The notes under the pieces were generated by a model, which was given only the letters and a program-made list of their open reading frames with translations, had not been told where the DNA came from and searched no databases. A stretch of 64,000 nt of DNA from Welwitschia mirabilis (Eukaryota > Gnetophyta > Gnetopsida > Welwitschiales). The position numbers were made by a program, and so were the translations under genes. The stretch spans positions 285,002,441-285,066,440 of the forward strand of contig JBOZIK010000001.1 in assembly GCA_051453625.1 (NCBI GenBank), in the 5' to 3' direction. Positions 11,858 to 22,501 of the stretch are shown one piece after another (positions within the stretch are counted from its first letter, which is position 1; each line of letters opens with the position of its first letter).

Positions 11858-12880
11858 TGTTAGGATTAGAATGTGCTCTAGAGGGGGGTGAATAGAGTAT
11901 CTTAAAATTTTAAATAATATCATGAGCACACTTTATAAAAAAATATAAATGCTGAAAACAAAGAGGACACCAGATTTTTAAAGTGGTTTGGTAACATGAC
12001 CTACTCCACTCTCAGGGGGCAACAACTACTATCAGCCTCTTGGTTCTATTATCTTAATAGATCCACTTAGTCACCTCCTTCTTCTGTATCTCTGTACAAA
12101 AGGGAGGACAATACAACAATGCTCAACCCTATGAGAAAATCGAATCAGAGTGTTCTTGAGAGAGAGAGTCTGATAGAAGAGTGCCTTAACAATGCACAAT
12201 ACATCAGCAATGAAGAATGCAAAATGAATGAGATAGCTTAGTTCAGCTCAAAGTTCTCTTTTTTCTCTTGGAAGCAGGATTATACAAAATAGGTACAGTA
12301 GTATTAGATCAGATTGAGTTTTCTCTATTTAGGCATATGAAGGAGAAATAGCTATTGTAGTCTTCTTGGAAAGAAGAACTACATTGGAAAACGTATTGCA
12401 GATCAGCAGAAACCCGTCTATACATAGAAAAAACACGTTGGACGGCCAAATGGATCTGTAACGTTCTTCTGGTTGGATGTCCCATATTTGGTCGAACGTC
12501 CCATATTTTGTAGAAAATCTCTAACATCCCACTTTGAAGTTCGGATGTCCTACCATTTTGACGTGAGATATACTCAGACATCCCAAATTGAAAATCGGAT
12601 GTTCCACGTTGAATAAGGCACAGATGATGGATTTCTTCTCTGGACGTCCCACTTTGAATAAGGCTCAGATAATAGATTTCTCCTCTGGATATCCTGATTG
12701 ACTGTGTCGGACATCCCATTCTGAAAGCACTTCTGTGAAATATCCATGAGGTGTGCCGGACATCCCAGTGGAAGGGGTCGAACGTCCCACTATTCATGAG
12801 TTGTCAGATTTTGTTATCTTATTCTTGTACTTCGAGTGTTCATCATTGGAACTTCTTGATTTTTTGACATTGTCATAACA
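11858..12880 (-). repeat. Sirevirus B 3' LTR
   Basis: On the plus strand it begins TGTTAGGATTAG with TAGAGGGGGGTGAATAG (the complement of the common LTR tail) and ends GTCATAACA. It is 1023 bases long. It carries GACGTCCC/GACATCCC-like motifs at about 12440-12790. It matches 19083-19912 closely. Confidence 0.85.
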
Positions 12881-12882
12881 AT

Positions 12883-12893
12883 CTCCCCCTTTC
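12883..12893 (-). other. Polypurine tract of Sirevirus B
   Basis: GAAAGGGGGAG on the minus strand, next to the LTR start. The same tract, AAAAGGGGGAGA, precedes the 3' LTRs of A (20638-20649) and of the element at 49969. It primes plus-strand cDNA synthesis in LTR elements (known). Confidence 0.8.
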
Positions 12894-13386
12894 TAATGAT
12901 GACAACACGTCTGATTTGAGCAAGCTAAGGATGCTGAACAGGAGATTAATAACAGTTCTGCTGAGCTCCTCCTAAATTCTATGCCTGTTATACAATCTAT
13001 CGAGTTCAAGAATTTGTAAGAAATTTAGTCAGCCTGAAGCACAAGTTTTATCTGCACATATTATTATTAGTTCATGGTAGTCAAAAAAGAAACTTAATGC
13101 TCCAATTTAAATAGATATATATAAAAAAAACTTGACAAACTGGATGCTCTAATATTGAAAAAATTTTACACACGTTATGCTCCAAATGATATATATATAT
13201 ATAATGAAAAAAATTGCTTTCCATTAGAAGATGATTCAATACAACAAAATTTGAGGGAGAGTGGAATAAGGATGAAGATCAAATAGCTTGAGAACTTCTT
13301 CCCCCCTTTCATCATTGAGAAGATTGTAGGAGCAGCAGATAATAAAAAGAGAGGCAAAAAGATACAAAGGAAGCAGAAGGAGAAGA

Positions 13387-14432
13387 TCAATCCGAGGATT
13401 CCGCATGAGATGGGCCTTCTACTAGTGTTGGAGGAGCCTGCTCTTCTTCTTCATCAGAACCAAGAGGTATCTCAAAACCATAAGTAGATAATCTAAATAA
13501 TATTCTGTCTAGTTTACGGTCAATCTTTTGCATTGTCTACAGGAGCACTTCATTAGATACTACTGATGAGGAGGTAGATTCACTGACTCTTTTCTTTTCA
13601 GAGGAGGTGGTTGAGGGGTTAGACCAATTGTCTCTGAGAAGATGTTCATCTTTTTGAGAGAGGAGGCATCTAAAGGTTTAGGCACTTTAACAAATTCTTC
13701 ATCTTTAGAAACTAAGAACTCCAAGCTCATTAAAAGTGTTGTGACTAGACCTCTAAAGGGCAAGCTAGAATTGGTGGCAATGAAGAACTGACTCATGTAC
13801 AACATAATAAATTTGCAAAGATTAAATCGTACACCTTGTCCCATACAAAACATAATGTATGGACATACAGGAGATACCTCATCTTTATGCCTAAGCTTTG
13901 GTACTATATTGTGAGTGTAGATTTGAAAAATCACTCCATAAAATGGTTTAAGCTGGTTGGTGGGAATGTTAATTTTCCAATCTACATCTTTCCCACAAAG
14001 CTCATGAGTAAGGTCTTCTTTAGGAATTGCTTCTTCTCAGGACTAAACTGAAGTTATATTGTGAAAACTACCACAATTGGGAAAACCGGTAACCTCAGAA
14101 ATCAAGTCTGAAGTAATCTCAACAATTTTACAATAAACTCTAGATGTGATCTTATTATTGTACCTGTCCAGATGACCATTACAGTAAAAAAGGCGTACCA
14201 TTTTTACAAAAGCTCTGGTGTCAGAGTCCAAAGCGTACTGCCATTGCAAAGCTTCAAATCTTAGAAAATGCCTGAAGAATTCGAAGTCAATCCTTCTCTC
14301 AGGAGCCAGGGGCCTCTTGGAGAAACACATCAACCAAAACTTCTTGTGTTCATCACTAGGAAACCAGTTTTCTGACAAGGACCTTACTGGCTCTTTGACT
14401 TTCCACCGAGCAGCCAGCTTGGTCCTTCCCAT
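13387..14432 (-). pseudogene. Sirevirus B third ORF, broken
   Basis: The same gene as at 10845, read leftward from 14432. N-terminal part 14432-14043: MGRTKLAARWKVKEPV, NWFPSDEHKKFW, FSKRPLAPERRIDFEFF, then DSDTRAFVKMVRLFYCNGHL and VTGFPNCG. C-terminal part 13934-13387: HKDEVSPVCPYIMF, NSSLPFRGLV, KVPKPLDASSLKKMNIF, a PPPLKRKE basic patch, DRILF and a DEEEEQAPP acidic tail ending ESSD before TGA at 13387-13389. A frame break lies in 13935-14042, and a TAG falls shortly before the DRILF block. Compared with A, the N-terminal domain is better preserved here, which helped in defining the start. Confidence 0.75.
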
Positions 14433-14989
14433 GGCTGAGGAACAACGTGAAATCTAAGAGAAAGAGGGAAAACTATGGCAGAAAAGACAGATTGTTGAAG
14501 TGAAGTGAGGTCAGAGTGGAGAGAGACATTGCGAAATAACAAAAAGGAAGGTAAAACCCTTTAAAAAAGAGCAGACGGAGCACGGGCGTCCTGCACCACC
14601 TTAAAAGCTGGATGTCTGGAGACGAAGGTCAGACGTCCGAGTTTTAACCTGGCAAAAAAGAAAAAGAAATCACGGACATCGGAGGAAGAAGGGGCGACAT
14701 CCGAGCTAGTACTCAGGAAAAAGACACTATGATAAAGTCGGACATCCAAAAATTAAGTCGGGACGTTCGAGATGCTACTTAAGAAAAAAATACTACTGTG
14801 AAAGTCGGACGTCCGAGAAGAAGAGTTGGGATGTCCGAGCATGAACGCGGAGAAGAACAATAAAGATTTTTGCAAAAAAGAAGAAAAAGAATTTAATTTA
14901 AACAAAGATAACAAATAAAGGGGATTTTTTACAGAAAGAATATTTACAATATATACGAATTGGTACAAGCAAGTTCTAACATCATACAT
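14433..14989 (-). other. Spacer between pol and third ORF of Sirevirus B
   Basis: No gene. GACGTCCG, GACATCCG and related motifs recur between about 14585 and 14845, pointing the same way as the element. A TTT-rich AGAAAAAGAATTTAATTTAAAC stretch near pol is repeated almost identically at 18055-18075, showing that the second pol end there belongs to the same family. Confidence 0.5.
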
Positions 14990-16155
14990 CATGGGGATTT
15001 ACCCCAATGCCTAAATTTTGTCTTAAATCCTTGAAACGTTGCTCATCCAGGGCTTTTGTCATAACATCTGCAATCTGATTATTGGTGGATATATATCCAA
15101 GGGTAACAATTTTATTTTGAACCTGGTCTTGAATGAAGTGATGTCTTATATCGATGTTTTTTTGCAAGAGTGTTGGACAGGGTTTTTTGTTATGCTAATA
15201 GCACTTGTGTTATCACAAAACATTCTTATGGTTGCACTTTTAATTCCAAAGTCCATTAACATTTGCTTCATCTAGAGCGACTGGGCACATCATACCCCTG
15301 CTGCAATATACTCTGCTTCGGTGGTTGATAGGGATGTTTTGTTTTACTTCTTACTTAACCAAGACACCAAGCAGTTCCTTAAATAAAAACAAGCTCCACT
15401 TTTGCTTTTTTTGTCATCTAAACAACTAGCCCAATCTACATCACAATATCCTGCTAAATCCAAAGAGGTACCATAAGGATAAAACAATCCAAGATTCTGT
15501 GTGCACTTGATATAACGAAAGATTCTCTTAACACACATCAAATGGGATTCTCTGGGGTCTGATTGATATCTAGCGCAAATTCCAACACTATAAGCTATAT
15601 CAAGTTTGCTAGCTGTTATGTATAACAAACTCCCAATCATACCTCTGTATAGTTTTTGGTCCACTCTTTTTCCTCCTCCATCTTTTAAGATCATCATCTT
15701 TGTGGAAGAGGGGTTTTTAATATCTTTTAAATCTTTCAGACAATATTTATTTAGCATGTCTCTAGCATACTTGGATTGACTTATAAATATTCCAGTTTTA
15801 GTTTACTTGATTTGTAATCCTAGTAAGAAGTTTAATTCTCCTACTAAACTCATTTCGAATTCTTGTTGCATTGTTTTAGAGAAATTTTCAGCTAGAATAG
15901 GTTTTGTTGCACCAAAGACAATATCATCCACATAGATTTAAACTATTAAAATATCCTTTTTGTCTCATTTGGTAAAGAGAGTTGGATTACATTTCCTTTA
16001 GAAAATCCTTTTGACATAAGGAACGAGTTCAGTTTGTCAAACCATGCTCTTGGTGCCTGTTTGAGCCATAGAGAGCTTTGTTAAGTTTGTAAACATGGTT
16101 GGGAAATTTTGGATCTAGAAATCAAGGTGGTTGAGCAACAAACACTTCTTCATTC
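14990..16155 (-). pseudogene. pol: Sirevirus B RT C-terminal part and RNase H (degenerate)
   Basis: Read leftward. RT fragments at 16155-15950 include NEEVFVAQPP and FPNHVYKLNKA, typical of the copia RT palm. The best frame is 15757-15344: MLNKYCLKDL, YRGMIGSLLYITASKLDIAY and the RNase H start GYCDVDWASCLDDKKSKSGA with CLVSWLSKK. The C-terminal block IADVMTKALDEQRF lies near 15077-15033 and the end is near 14990. Frames are shifted at about 15340 and 15780. The 5' two thirds of pol are missing; beyond 16160 an unrelated stretch of about 96 bases leads into an N gap (16257-16356). Confidence 0.8.
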
Positions 16156-16356
16156 ATTTATCTATTTAAGAGTCAGTTGCAGAAGGCAGTCGTGGTTGGC
16201 TATGGGAGCGGAGGAAGGCATGGAAGGGTTGTAGTTTCTGTATGAGCAACAACCTTNNNNNNNNNNNNNNNNNNNNNNNNNNNNNNNNNNNNNNNNNNNN
16301 NNNNNNNNNNNNNNNNNNNNNNNNNNNNNNNNNNNNNNNNNNNNNNNNNNNNNNNN

Positions 16357-17620
16357 CCAAATGACCATTATAGTAAAAAGGTCGTACCATTTTTACGAAA
16401 GCTCTGGGGTCAGGGTCCAAAGTGTACTACCATTGAAGAGCCTCAAATCTGGGAAAAATCTGGAGCTCATGCCTAAAAGATTCAAAGTCAATCCTTCTCT
16501 CAGGAGCTAGAGGCCTCTTGGAGAAGCACGTCAACCAAAACTTCTTGTGTTCATCACTAGGAAACCAGTTTTCTGACGATCACCCTNNNNNNNNNNNNNN
16601 NNNNNNNNNNNNNNNNNNNNNNNNNNNNNNNNNNNNNNNNNNNNNNNNNNNNNNNNNNNNNNNNNNNNNNNNNNNNNNNNNNNNNNNNNNNNNNNNNNNN
16701 NNNNNNNNNNNNNNNNNNNNNNNNNNNNNNNNNNNNNNNNNNNNNNNNNNNNNNNNNNNNNNNNNNNNNNNNNNNNNNNNNNNNNNNNNNNNNNNNNNNN
16801 NNNNNNNNNNNNNNNNNNNNNNNNNNNNNNNNNNNNNNNNNNNNNNNNNNNNNNNNNNNNNNNNNNNNNNNNNNNNNNNNNNNNNNNNNNNNNNNNNNNN
16901 NNNNNNNNNNNNNNNNNNNNNNNNNNNNNNNNNNNNNNNNNNNNNNNNNNNNNNNNNNNNNNNNNNNNNNNNNNNNNNNNNNNNNNNNNNNNNNNNNNNN
17001 NNNNNNNNNNNNNNNNNNNNNNNNNNNNNNNNNNNNNNNNNNNNNNNNNNNNNNNNNNNNNNNNNNNNNNNNNNNNNNNNNNNNNNNNNNNNNNNNNNNN
17101 NNNNNNNNNNNNNNNNNNNNNNNNNNNNNNNNNNNNNNNNNNNNNNNNNNNNNNNNNNNNNNNNNNNNNNNNNNNNNNNNNNNNNNNNNNNNNNNNNNNN
17201 NNNNNNNNNNNNNNNNNNNNNNNNNNNNNNNNNNNNNNNNNNNNNNNNNNNNNNNNNNNNNNNNNNNNNNNNNNNNNNNNNNNNNNNNNNNNNNNNNNNN
17301 NNNNNNNNNNNNNNNNNNNNNNNNNNNNNNNNNNNNNNNNNNNNNNNNNNNNNNNNNNNNNNNNNNNNNNNNNNNNNNNNNNNNNNNNNNNNNNNNNNNN
17401 NNNNNNNNNNNNNNNNNNNNNNNNNNNNNNNNNNNNNNNNNNNNNNNNNNNNNNNNNNNNNNNNNNNNNNNNNNNNNNNNNNNNNNNNNNNNNNNNNNNN
17501 NNNNNNNNNNNNNNNNNNNNNNNNNNNNNNNNNNNNNNNNNNNNNNNNNNNNACGATCACCCTGCTAGTTCTTTGCCTTTCCTTTAAGCAGCCAGCTTGA
17601 TCCTTCTCATTGCTGAGGAA
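16357..17620 (-). pseudogene. Second copy of the third-ORF start inside element B
   Basis: Sequence at 16357-16586 matches 14165-14385 of the B third ORF. It encodes, leftward, the ERRIDFESF-like and DPDPRAFVKMVRPFYYNGHL segments. The start side continues at 17553-17620 (AKGKAKEL-like region and start codon area). The 966-base N gap (16587-17552) is flanked on both sides by ACGATCACCCT, and the homologous B copy has no extra DNA there, so the gap is probably not real. The ORF is cut off leftward by the gap at 16257. Confidence 0.65.
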
Positions 17621-18109
17621 CAACATGAAATCTATGAGAGAGAGGGAAAAGATGGCAGACAAGACAGATTGCTGAGGTGGAGTGATGTCAGAGTCGGTCA
17701 GAGACATTGCAAAATGAAATGCAAAGAGGATGAAACCCTTTAAAAAAGGGGAGACCGGAGCATCGGCGTCCCGCACCACCTTAAAAGTCGGACATCTAGA
17801 GACAAAGGTTGGACGTTTGAGTTTTAACCCAACAAAAGAAAAAAGAAGTCATAGACGTCTGGGGAAAAGGGGGAACGCCCGAGCTAGTACTCAGGAAAAA
17901 GACGACCTAATATAGTTGGACGTCTGAAAAATAGGTCGAGACATTCGAGATACTATTCGGGAAAAAATACTACTACAAAAGTCGGATGTTCGAGAAAGAG
18001 TCAGGACATCCGAGCATGAACTCATAGAAAGATAATAAAGAATTTTGCAAAAAGAAGAGAAAGAATTTAATTTAAACAAAAATAACAAATAAAGGGGTTT
18101 TTTTTACAG
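17621..18109 (-). other. Spacer of the second B segment
   Basis: Corresponds to 14433-14989, with the same order of third-ORF leader, GACGTC-like motifs (about 17765-18015) and the AATTTAATTTAAAC landmark. The frame at 17730-17915 is a chance frame across the motifs. Confidence 0.5.
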
Positions 18110-18385
18110 AAAGAATATTTACAACATATACGAATTAGTACAAGCAATTTCTAAAGTTATACTTTATGGGGATTTACCCCAATGCTTAAATTTCTGTCTT
18201 AAATCTTTGAACCGTTGCTCATCCAGGCCTTTTGTCATAATATTTGCAATCTGATTATTGGTGGATATATATTCAAGAGTAATAATTTTATCTTGAACCT
18301 AGTCTCGTATGAAGTAATGTCTTATATTGATGTGTTTTGTGTAAAGAGTGTTGAACAAGGTTTTTTGTTATGCTAATAGCACTTT
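18110..18385 (-). pseudogene. pol: Second copy of the pol 3' end inside element B
   Basis: Matches about 14940-15200. It encodes, leftward, the RNase H tail with the MTKAL(D)EQRF block. It ends abruptly at 18385, where the sequence switches to the opposite strand (TAATAGCACTTTT joined to AATAAACTTCGAG). It is a remnant only. Confidence 0.7.
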
Positions 18386-19082
18386 TAATAAACTTCGAGT
18401 TCTCGGTTTCTAAAGATGAAGAATTTGTTAAAGTGCCTAAACCTTGGGATGCCTCCTCTCTCAAAATCATGAACATCTTCTCATAGACAATTGGTATAGC
18501 CCCTCATCCGCCTCCTCCGAAAAGAAAAAGAGTCAGTGAATCTACCTCCTCATCAGCAGTATCTAATGAAGTGCTCCTGCTGACAATGCAAAAGACTGAC
18601 CGTAAAGTGGATAGAATATTATTTGGATTATCTGCTTATGGTTTTGACATACCTCTTGGTTCTGATGAAGAAAAGAGTAGGCTCCTCCAGCACCAGCAGA
18701 AGGTTCATCTCATGCAAAATCCTCAGATTGATCTTCTCCTTCTGCTTCCTTTTGTATCTTTTTGCCTCTCTTCTTATTATCTCATGCTCCCCCTATCTTC
18801 TCAACGATGACAAAGGGGGAGAAGTTCTCTTGCTATTTGATCTTCATCCTTATTCCTCTCTATCTCAAATTTTGTTGTATGGAATCATCTTCTAGTGGGA
18901 AGCAAATTTTTTTCATATATATATCTTTTTAATTTGGAGCATTACATGTGTAAAATTTTTTCAATATTGGAGCATCCAGTTTGTCAAATTTTTTTATATA
19001 TATCTGTTTAAATTGGAGCATCAAGTTTGTTTTTCGACTACCATGACAAGCATAGAATTCAAAGGGAGCTCAGCAAAATTGT
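18386..19082 (+). pseudogene. Inverted third-ORF C-terminus and 3' untranslated region
   Basis: This plus-strand stretch is the inverted counterpart of 12943-13720. It encodes FSVSKDEEFVKVPKPWDASS, a PPPPKRKRVSES basic patch and DRILFGLSAYGFDIPLGSDE, then the GGAGCAT-rich untranslated tail. A stop lies after the MNIFS block. At 19082 it is joined directly to a truncated minus-strand LTR. Opposite orientation within one element suggests self-integration or later rearrangement. Confidence 0.7.
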
Positions 19083-19912
19083 TATCAATCTCCTAGTTCT
19101 ATTATCTTAATAGATCCACTTAGTCACCTCCTTCTTTTGTATCTCTATACAAGAGGAAGGGCAATACAACAATGCTCAACCCTGTGAGAAAATCGAATTA
19201 GAGTGTTCTTGATAGAGAGTCTGATGGAAGAGTGCCTTGACAATGCACAATACATCAGTAGTGAAGAATGCAAAATGAATGAAATAGCTTTGTTTAGCTC
19301 AGAGTTCTTTTTCTCTTGGAAGTAGGATTATACAGAATAGGTACAACAGTATTAGATTAGATTGAGTTTTCTCTATTTAAGTATATGAAAGAGAAATAGC
19401 TGTTATAGTCTGCCTAGAAAGAAGAATCGCGTTGAAAAACATAGTGTAGACTAGCAGAGATCCATTTATACATGGGAAAAACGCGTTGGACAGCCAAACG
19501 GATCTATAACGTTTTTCTGGTCAATCTTGGACGTCCCCTTTGAAGTTCGGATGTCCCACCATTTTGACGTGAGATTTACTCGGACATCCCAAATTGAAAC
19601 TCAGACATCCCACGTTGAATAAAGCACATATGATAGATTTCTTCTCCATACATTCGATTTACTATATCAGACGTCCCACTTTGAATAAGGCTCAGATAAC
19701 AGATTTCTTCTCCGGTCTTCCCAATCTACTGTGTTAGACATCCCACTCTGAAAGCACTTCTGTGAAATATCCATGAGGGGTTTCGAACGTCCCAGTGGAA
19801 GGGGTCAGATGTCCCAACATTCATTAGTTGTCAGATTTTGTTGTTTCATCTTAGTCTTGTACTTCGAGTGTTTATCATTGAATCTTCTTGATTTTTTGAC
19901 ATTGTCGTAACA
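19083..19912 (-). repeat. Sirevirus B 5' LTR, truncated
   Basis: Matches 12034-12880 of the 3' LTR and ends (plus strand) GTCGTAACA. About 175 bases of the U5 end are missing, so no primer site is present. It carries GACGTCCC-like motifs at about 19525-19815. Confidence 0.8.
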
Positions 19913-20206
19913 AGCACTAGGGGAACAGCCCACTACAACATATTCTCCTTCCCACTCTGAGTAGCATTCTCTTCTCTTATACTTCTTCCTATGTTTACAC
20001 TATCTCCCTTCTCTTATTTTGTACTCTAAACTCTCAAATTTTGTAATCATCTCATGTTAATACAAGAAACCTTCTTTCAATTTCCCTGTGTCTACTTACT
20101 TTTTGTTATTTCTTTTCATTAAGGACAAAGGGGAAGAAAATATGAGATTATTTTTTGCTAAAATTAACAAATAAGAATCTAGATTATGTATTCAGTACAG
20201 GTACAT
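19913..20206 (+). other. Sirevirus A third-ORF tail and 3' untranslated region
   Basis: Resumes A after insertion B. The third-ORF frame reads on as ALGEQPTTTYSPSHSE before a stop. The rest is AT-rich untranslated sequence (GACAAAGGGGAAG near 20125 is also seen after the third ORF elsewhere, e.g. 49665). Confidence 0.55.
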
Positions 20207-20456
20207 TGTAGAGATAATAAGTTTCAATGATGAATGAAGAAACTGGTTTCAACACTTTGTTACCTGCCGAAATTCAGAAGNNNNNNNNNNNNNNNNNNNN
20301 NNNNNNNNNNNNNNNNNNNNNNNNNNNNNNNNNNNNNNNNNNNNNNNNNNNNNNNNNNNNNNNNNNNNNNNNNNNNNNNNAGTTTCTGTGCTAAGTTAAA
20401 GTAAAGAGAAATTACCCTATTCACCCCCCCTCTAGGGTGCTTATTTGATCCTAACA
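20207..20456 (+). mobile_element. Sirevirus-type LTR with perfect TACAT duplication (solo LTR or gapped element)
   Basis: Starts TGTAGAGATAATAAGTTTCAATGATG and ends with the family tail CCCTATTCACCCCCC...GATCCTAACA. TACAT lies on both sides (20202-20206 and 20457-20461). The 100-base N gap (20281-20380) is a standard spacer, so a longer LTR or even a whole element may be hidden. Confidence 0.8.
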
Positions 20457-20637
20457 TACATACCCATTCAGTACAGGTACATACCCATCCAATTATGGGG
20501 GAGAGCTCAAATCCAGTAAAGCGCAACTGATACCTATCTAATTATGGAGAAGAGTTAAATTCAAGAGAAATTTGGCAAACTAATATCATCTTCCGGAATT
20601 CCTGAATTCAACTGCTCATGCAAGTTTGTCATCATTG

Positions 20638-20649
20638 AAAAGGGGGAGA
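20638..20649 (+). other. Polypurine tract of Sirevirus A
   Basis: AAAAGGGGGAGA one base before the 3' LTR. The upstream GTTTGTCATCATTG is shared with the element at 49940 (GTTGTCATCATTG). Confidence 0.85.
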
Positions 20650-20650
20650 T

Positions 20651-21658
20651 TGTTGGAACATGCGTTTTCAATGATGCGAATCAAACTCATAAATCTAAAA
20701 TAAGCTTTCATTAGGTTAGGACATCTACCTTGTTATTCAGGACGTTCGAACTAGTGCTTCATTTTTTATATTGGGATGTTCACCCTGTGAAACTAGGATG
20801 TCTGCCTTATACTCAGTCTGACTATACTAGGATGTTCGCCCTATGAAACTGGGACGTTCAGACATATTCTCAGTAATTTGAATGGGGACATCCGCTCTAT
20901 GAAATCGGGGACATCCGACTTGTATTGGGTTTTTTGGAAAGCACAGATTAAAACCGGGACGTCCAAGTGCCCTCGATGGAATGTCCGACCCTTTCTCCAT
21001 TGGTGCGGAAATATAGCCGTTTAAAGACATTAGCTACGGATTTCAATATTGCAATGGCTCTCTTTTGGTCGTCTAGTACATTCTTCAGAGAGCTAAGCCC
21101 TTGCTATTCTTCTTCTCTTTAAATACCTTTTTCTTGTGTTATTATGCACTAGATCAAAAAGGGAAATTTTGTGTATTGCTAGAATTCTTCTGTACCAAAC
21201 TTGCTTCACTGTAGAAGTCATTGTACTGCATTGAGAAATGTATCTTCCTCAAAAGATTATTCACTAGGAACTTAATCGCTGATGAAGACTGCTAGAGTTA
21301 GGCATGATTATATCAGGCAACATCTTTTCACATTCTATTTGTAAGTGGCTCAAGGATTTGAGCAGTGGCCTGCAAGCTGTATGAGCTCTGTGTGAAGGAG
21401 TTGTTGTAAGATACCTTTGGAGATAAAGGAACCAGGAGACTGATAGTAGTTTTTTGCCCCCTGAAAGTGGAGTAGGATAGGCTAAACCACTATAAAACTT
21501 TGGTGCACTATAAAACTCTGGTGCACTTGTCTTGTGTTTTCTTATCTTATTTTTGCTATTTTATTTCTATTGGTGTTAAGATCTAAAATTATGGTATTGT
21601 GAAATAAATTTAAAATACCCTATTCACCCCCCTTCTAGGGTGCCTTCAGATCCTAACA
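20651..21658 (+). repeat. Sirevirus A 3' LTR
   Basis: 1008 bases, collinear with 4435-5427, with scattered substitutions and a short local duplication near 21490-21530 (CACTATAAAACTNTGGTGCACT printed twice). The same GACGTC-like motif array is present at 20725-20990. Confidence 0.9.
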
Positions 21659-22207
21659 ACGTTCCCTTTATCCATGAGCCTAGAATTGGAACTTTTGCTT
21701 TCTTTGTATTTTGTTTTTCAGCTATCCTCCTTTCATTAAGTCTAAAAGGACTCTGCATATACTTTCTTTACTTCCTTTAGAGGGGAGCAATGTTTTACAA
21801 TTAAGAATTTTTTGATTGCAATAAGGCGCCCTTTTTCTATCATACTCTAGCACTTACTGCTCGTAGGCACAATAAAGATAGTTGTGAGGAGGAGGTTACT
21901 TAAGGCAATATCCTTTCCATGAGAGAGAGATTAGCTTTGTTTCATACGCAACAAAGGAAGACCACCCCCATGGTATGTCCTTGTCCTCTTTTCTCGAAAA
22001 CATTGATAGCTTTTGTCTCAACCTTGAGAGGAGACCCATTTAGAAACTGAGGTTCCTCGCTAGGCCCTTACCTTACGCTCTATGCTGTGCCACACTTGTT
22101 TTAGGTGCTTCATTTTCAACAACCCTCTAAAACATGTCTCTCACCTCACCCTGGAAAGTGGATCTTGTTATCCTTTCTAAGCCCAAAGAAGGGAATTTAC
22201 ATCAACA
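21659..22207 (+). repeat. Gypsy element G, 5' LTR, third piece
   Basis: Aligns with 40618-41301; both share TCCTCCTTTCATTAAGTCT and the AGTGGA...CCTTTC end. The copies diverge right after ATCAACA/ATCAATA, which sets the LTR end at about 22207. Confidence 0.7.
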
Positions 22208-22501
22208 TAACTTCTCTGGCACTAAAGTGAGGTCCCAAGTTGGATTGCTATGCTAGCTCATGGTTATGAAATGCATCTCAAAACTTGGCAATAGAAGGAG
22301 AAGGGCATTGAGGAGTCTCTTTAATCCTTATTCTCTTCTAAAGATTCTTCCTCTAAGACTTTGTTCCCTATCCCACACCATCCACTACCACAGTTTCTGA
22401 GTTGAAGACATCTCCTTCTCTCTTTCCTGTAGCTTCTATTACTCCTCTAGTCATCTCTACTTACTCTATGATTCAGCCTATTACCTAGCATATACCTAGG
22501 G
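22208..22501 (+). other. Gypsy element G leader
   Basis: Untranslated leader between LTR and gag. A TGGCACTAAAGTGAGG stretch seven bases after the LTR end is where a primer site should be, but I cannot match it to a tRNA from memory. It is interrupted by the palindromic element at 22502. Confidence 0.45.

Larger units (their letters stand above)
11858..19912 (-). mobile_element. Sirevirus-type element B, minus strand, internally scrambled
   Basis: Inserted into the third ORF of A. The 3' LTR is at 11858-12880 with its polypurine tract inside at 12883-12893; a truncated copy of the same LTR ends at 19912. Flanks GCACC (11853-11857) and GCACT (19914-19918) are a likely imperfect target duplication, with one extra A at 19913. 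The interior is not a normal element. Reading from the left it has third ORF and pol 3' end on the minus strand, then a second minus-strand third-ORF start with another pol 3' end, then a plus-strand third-ORF end with 3' untranslated sequence that is an inverted copy of 12943-13720, and finally the cut LTR. gag, protease and integrase are absent. Confidence 0.75.
4435..21658 (+). mobile_element. Sirevirus-type Ty1/copia retrotransposon A, with nested insertions
   Basis: Two direct LTRs (4435-5427 and 20651-21658) both start TGTTGGAACATG and end GGATCCTAACA or AGATCCTAACA. A Met-tRNA primer site follows the first LTR and a polypurine tract precedes the second. Flanking five-mers ATGTT (4430-4434) and ACGTT (21659-21663) look like a target duplication with one mutation. 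The interrupted gypsy LTR is continuous in its other copy around 40617, an independent empty-site check. Gene order is gag, protease, integrase, RT, RNase H, then a third ORF. The gag start and the copia domain order fit the Sirevirus (SIRE/Maximus) lineage. All genes are broken. Confidence 0.9.

Noticed and set aside
16580-17779. Very long frames across N runs (also at 9131-9857 and 23781-24552)
   Set aside because: Open only because N cannot encode a stop.
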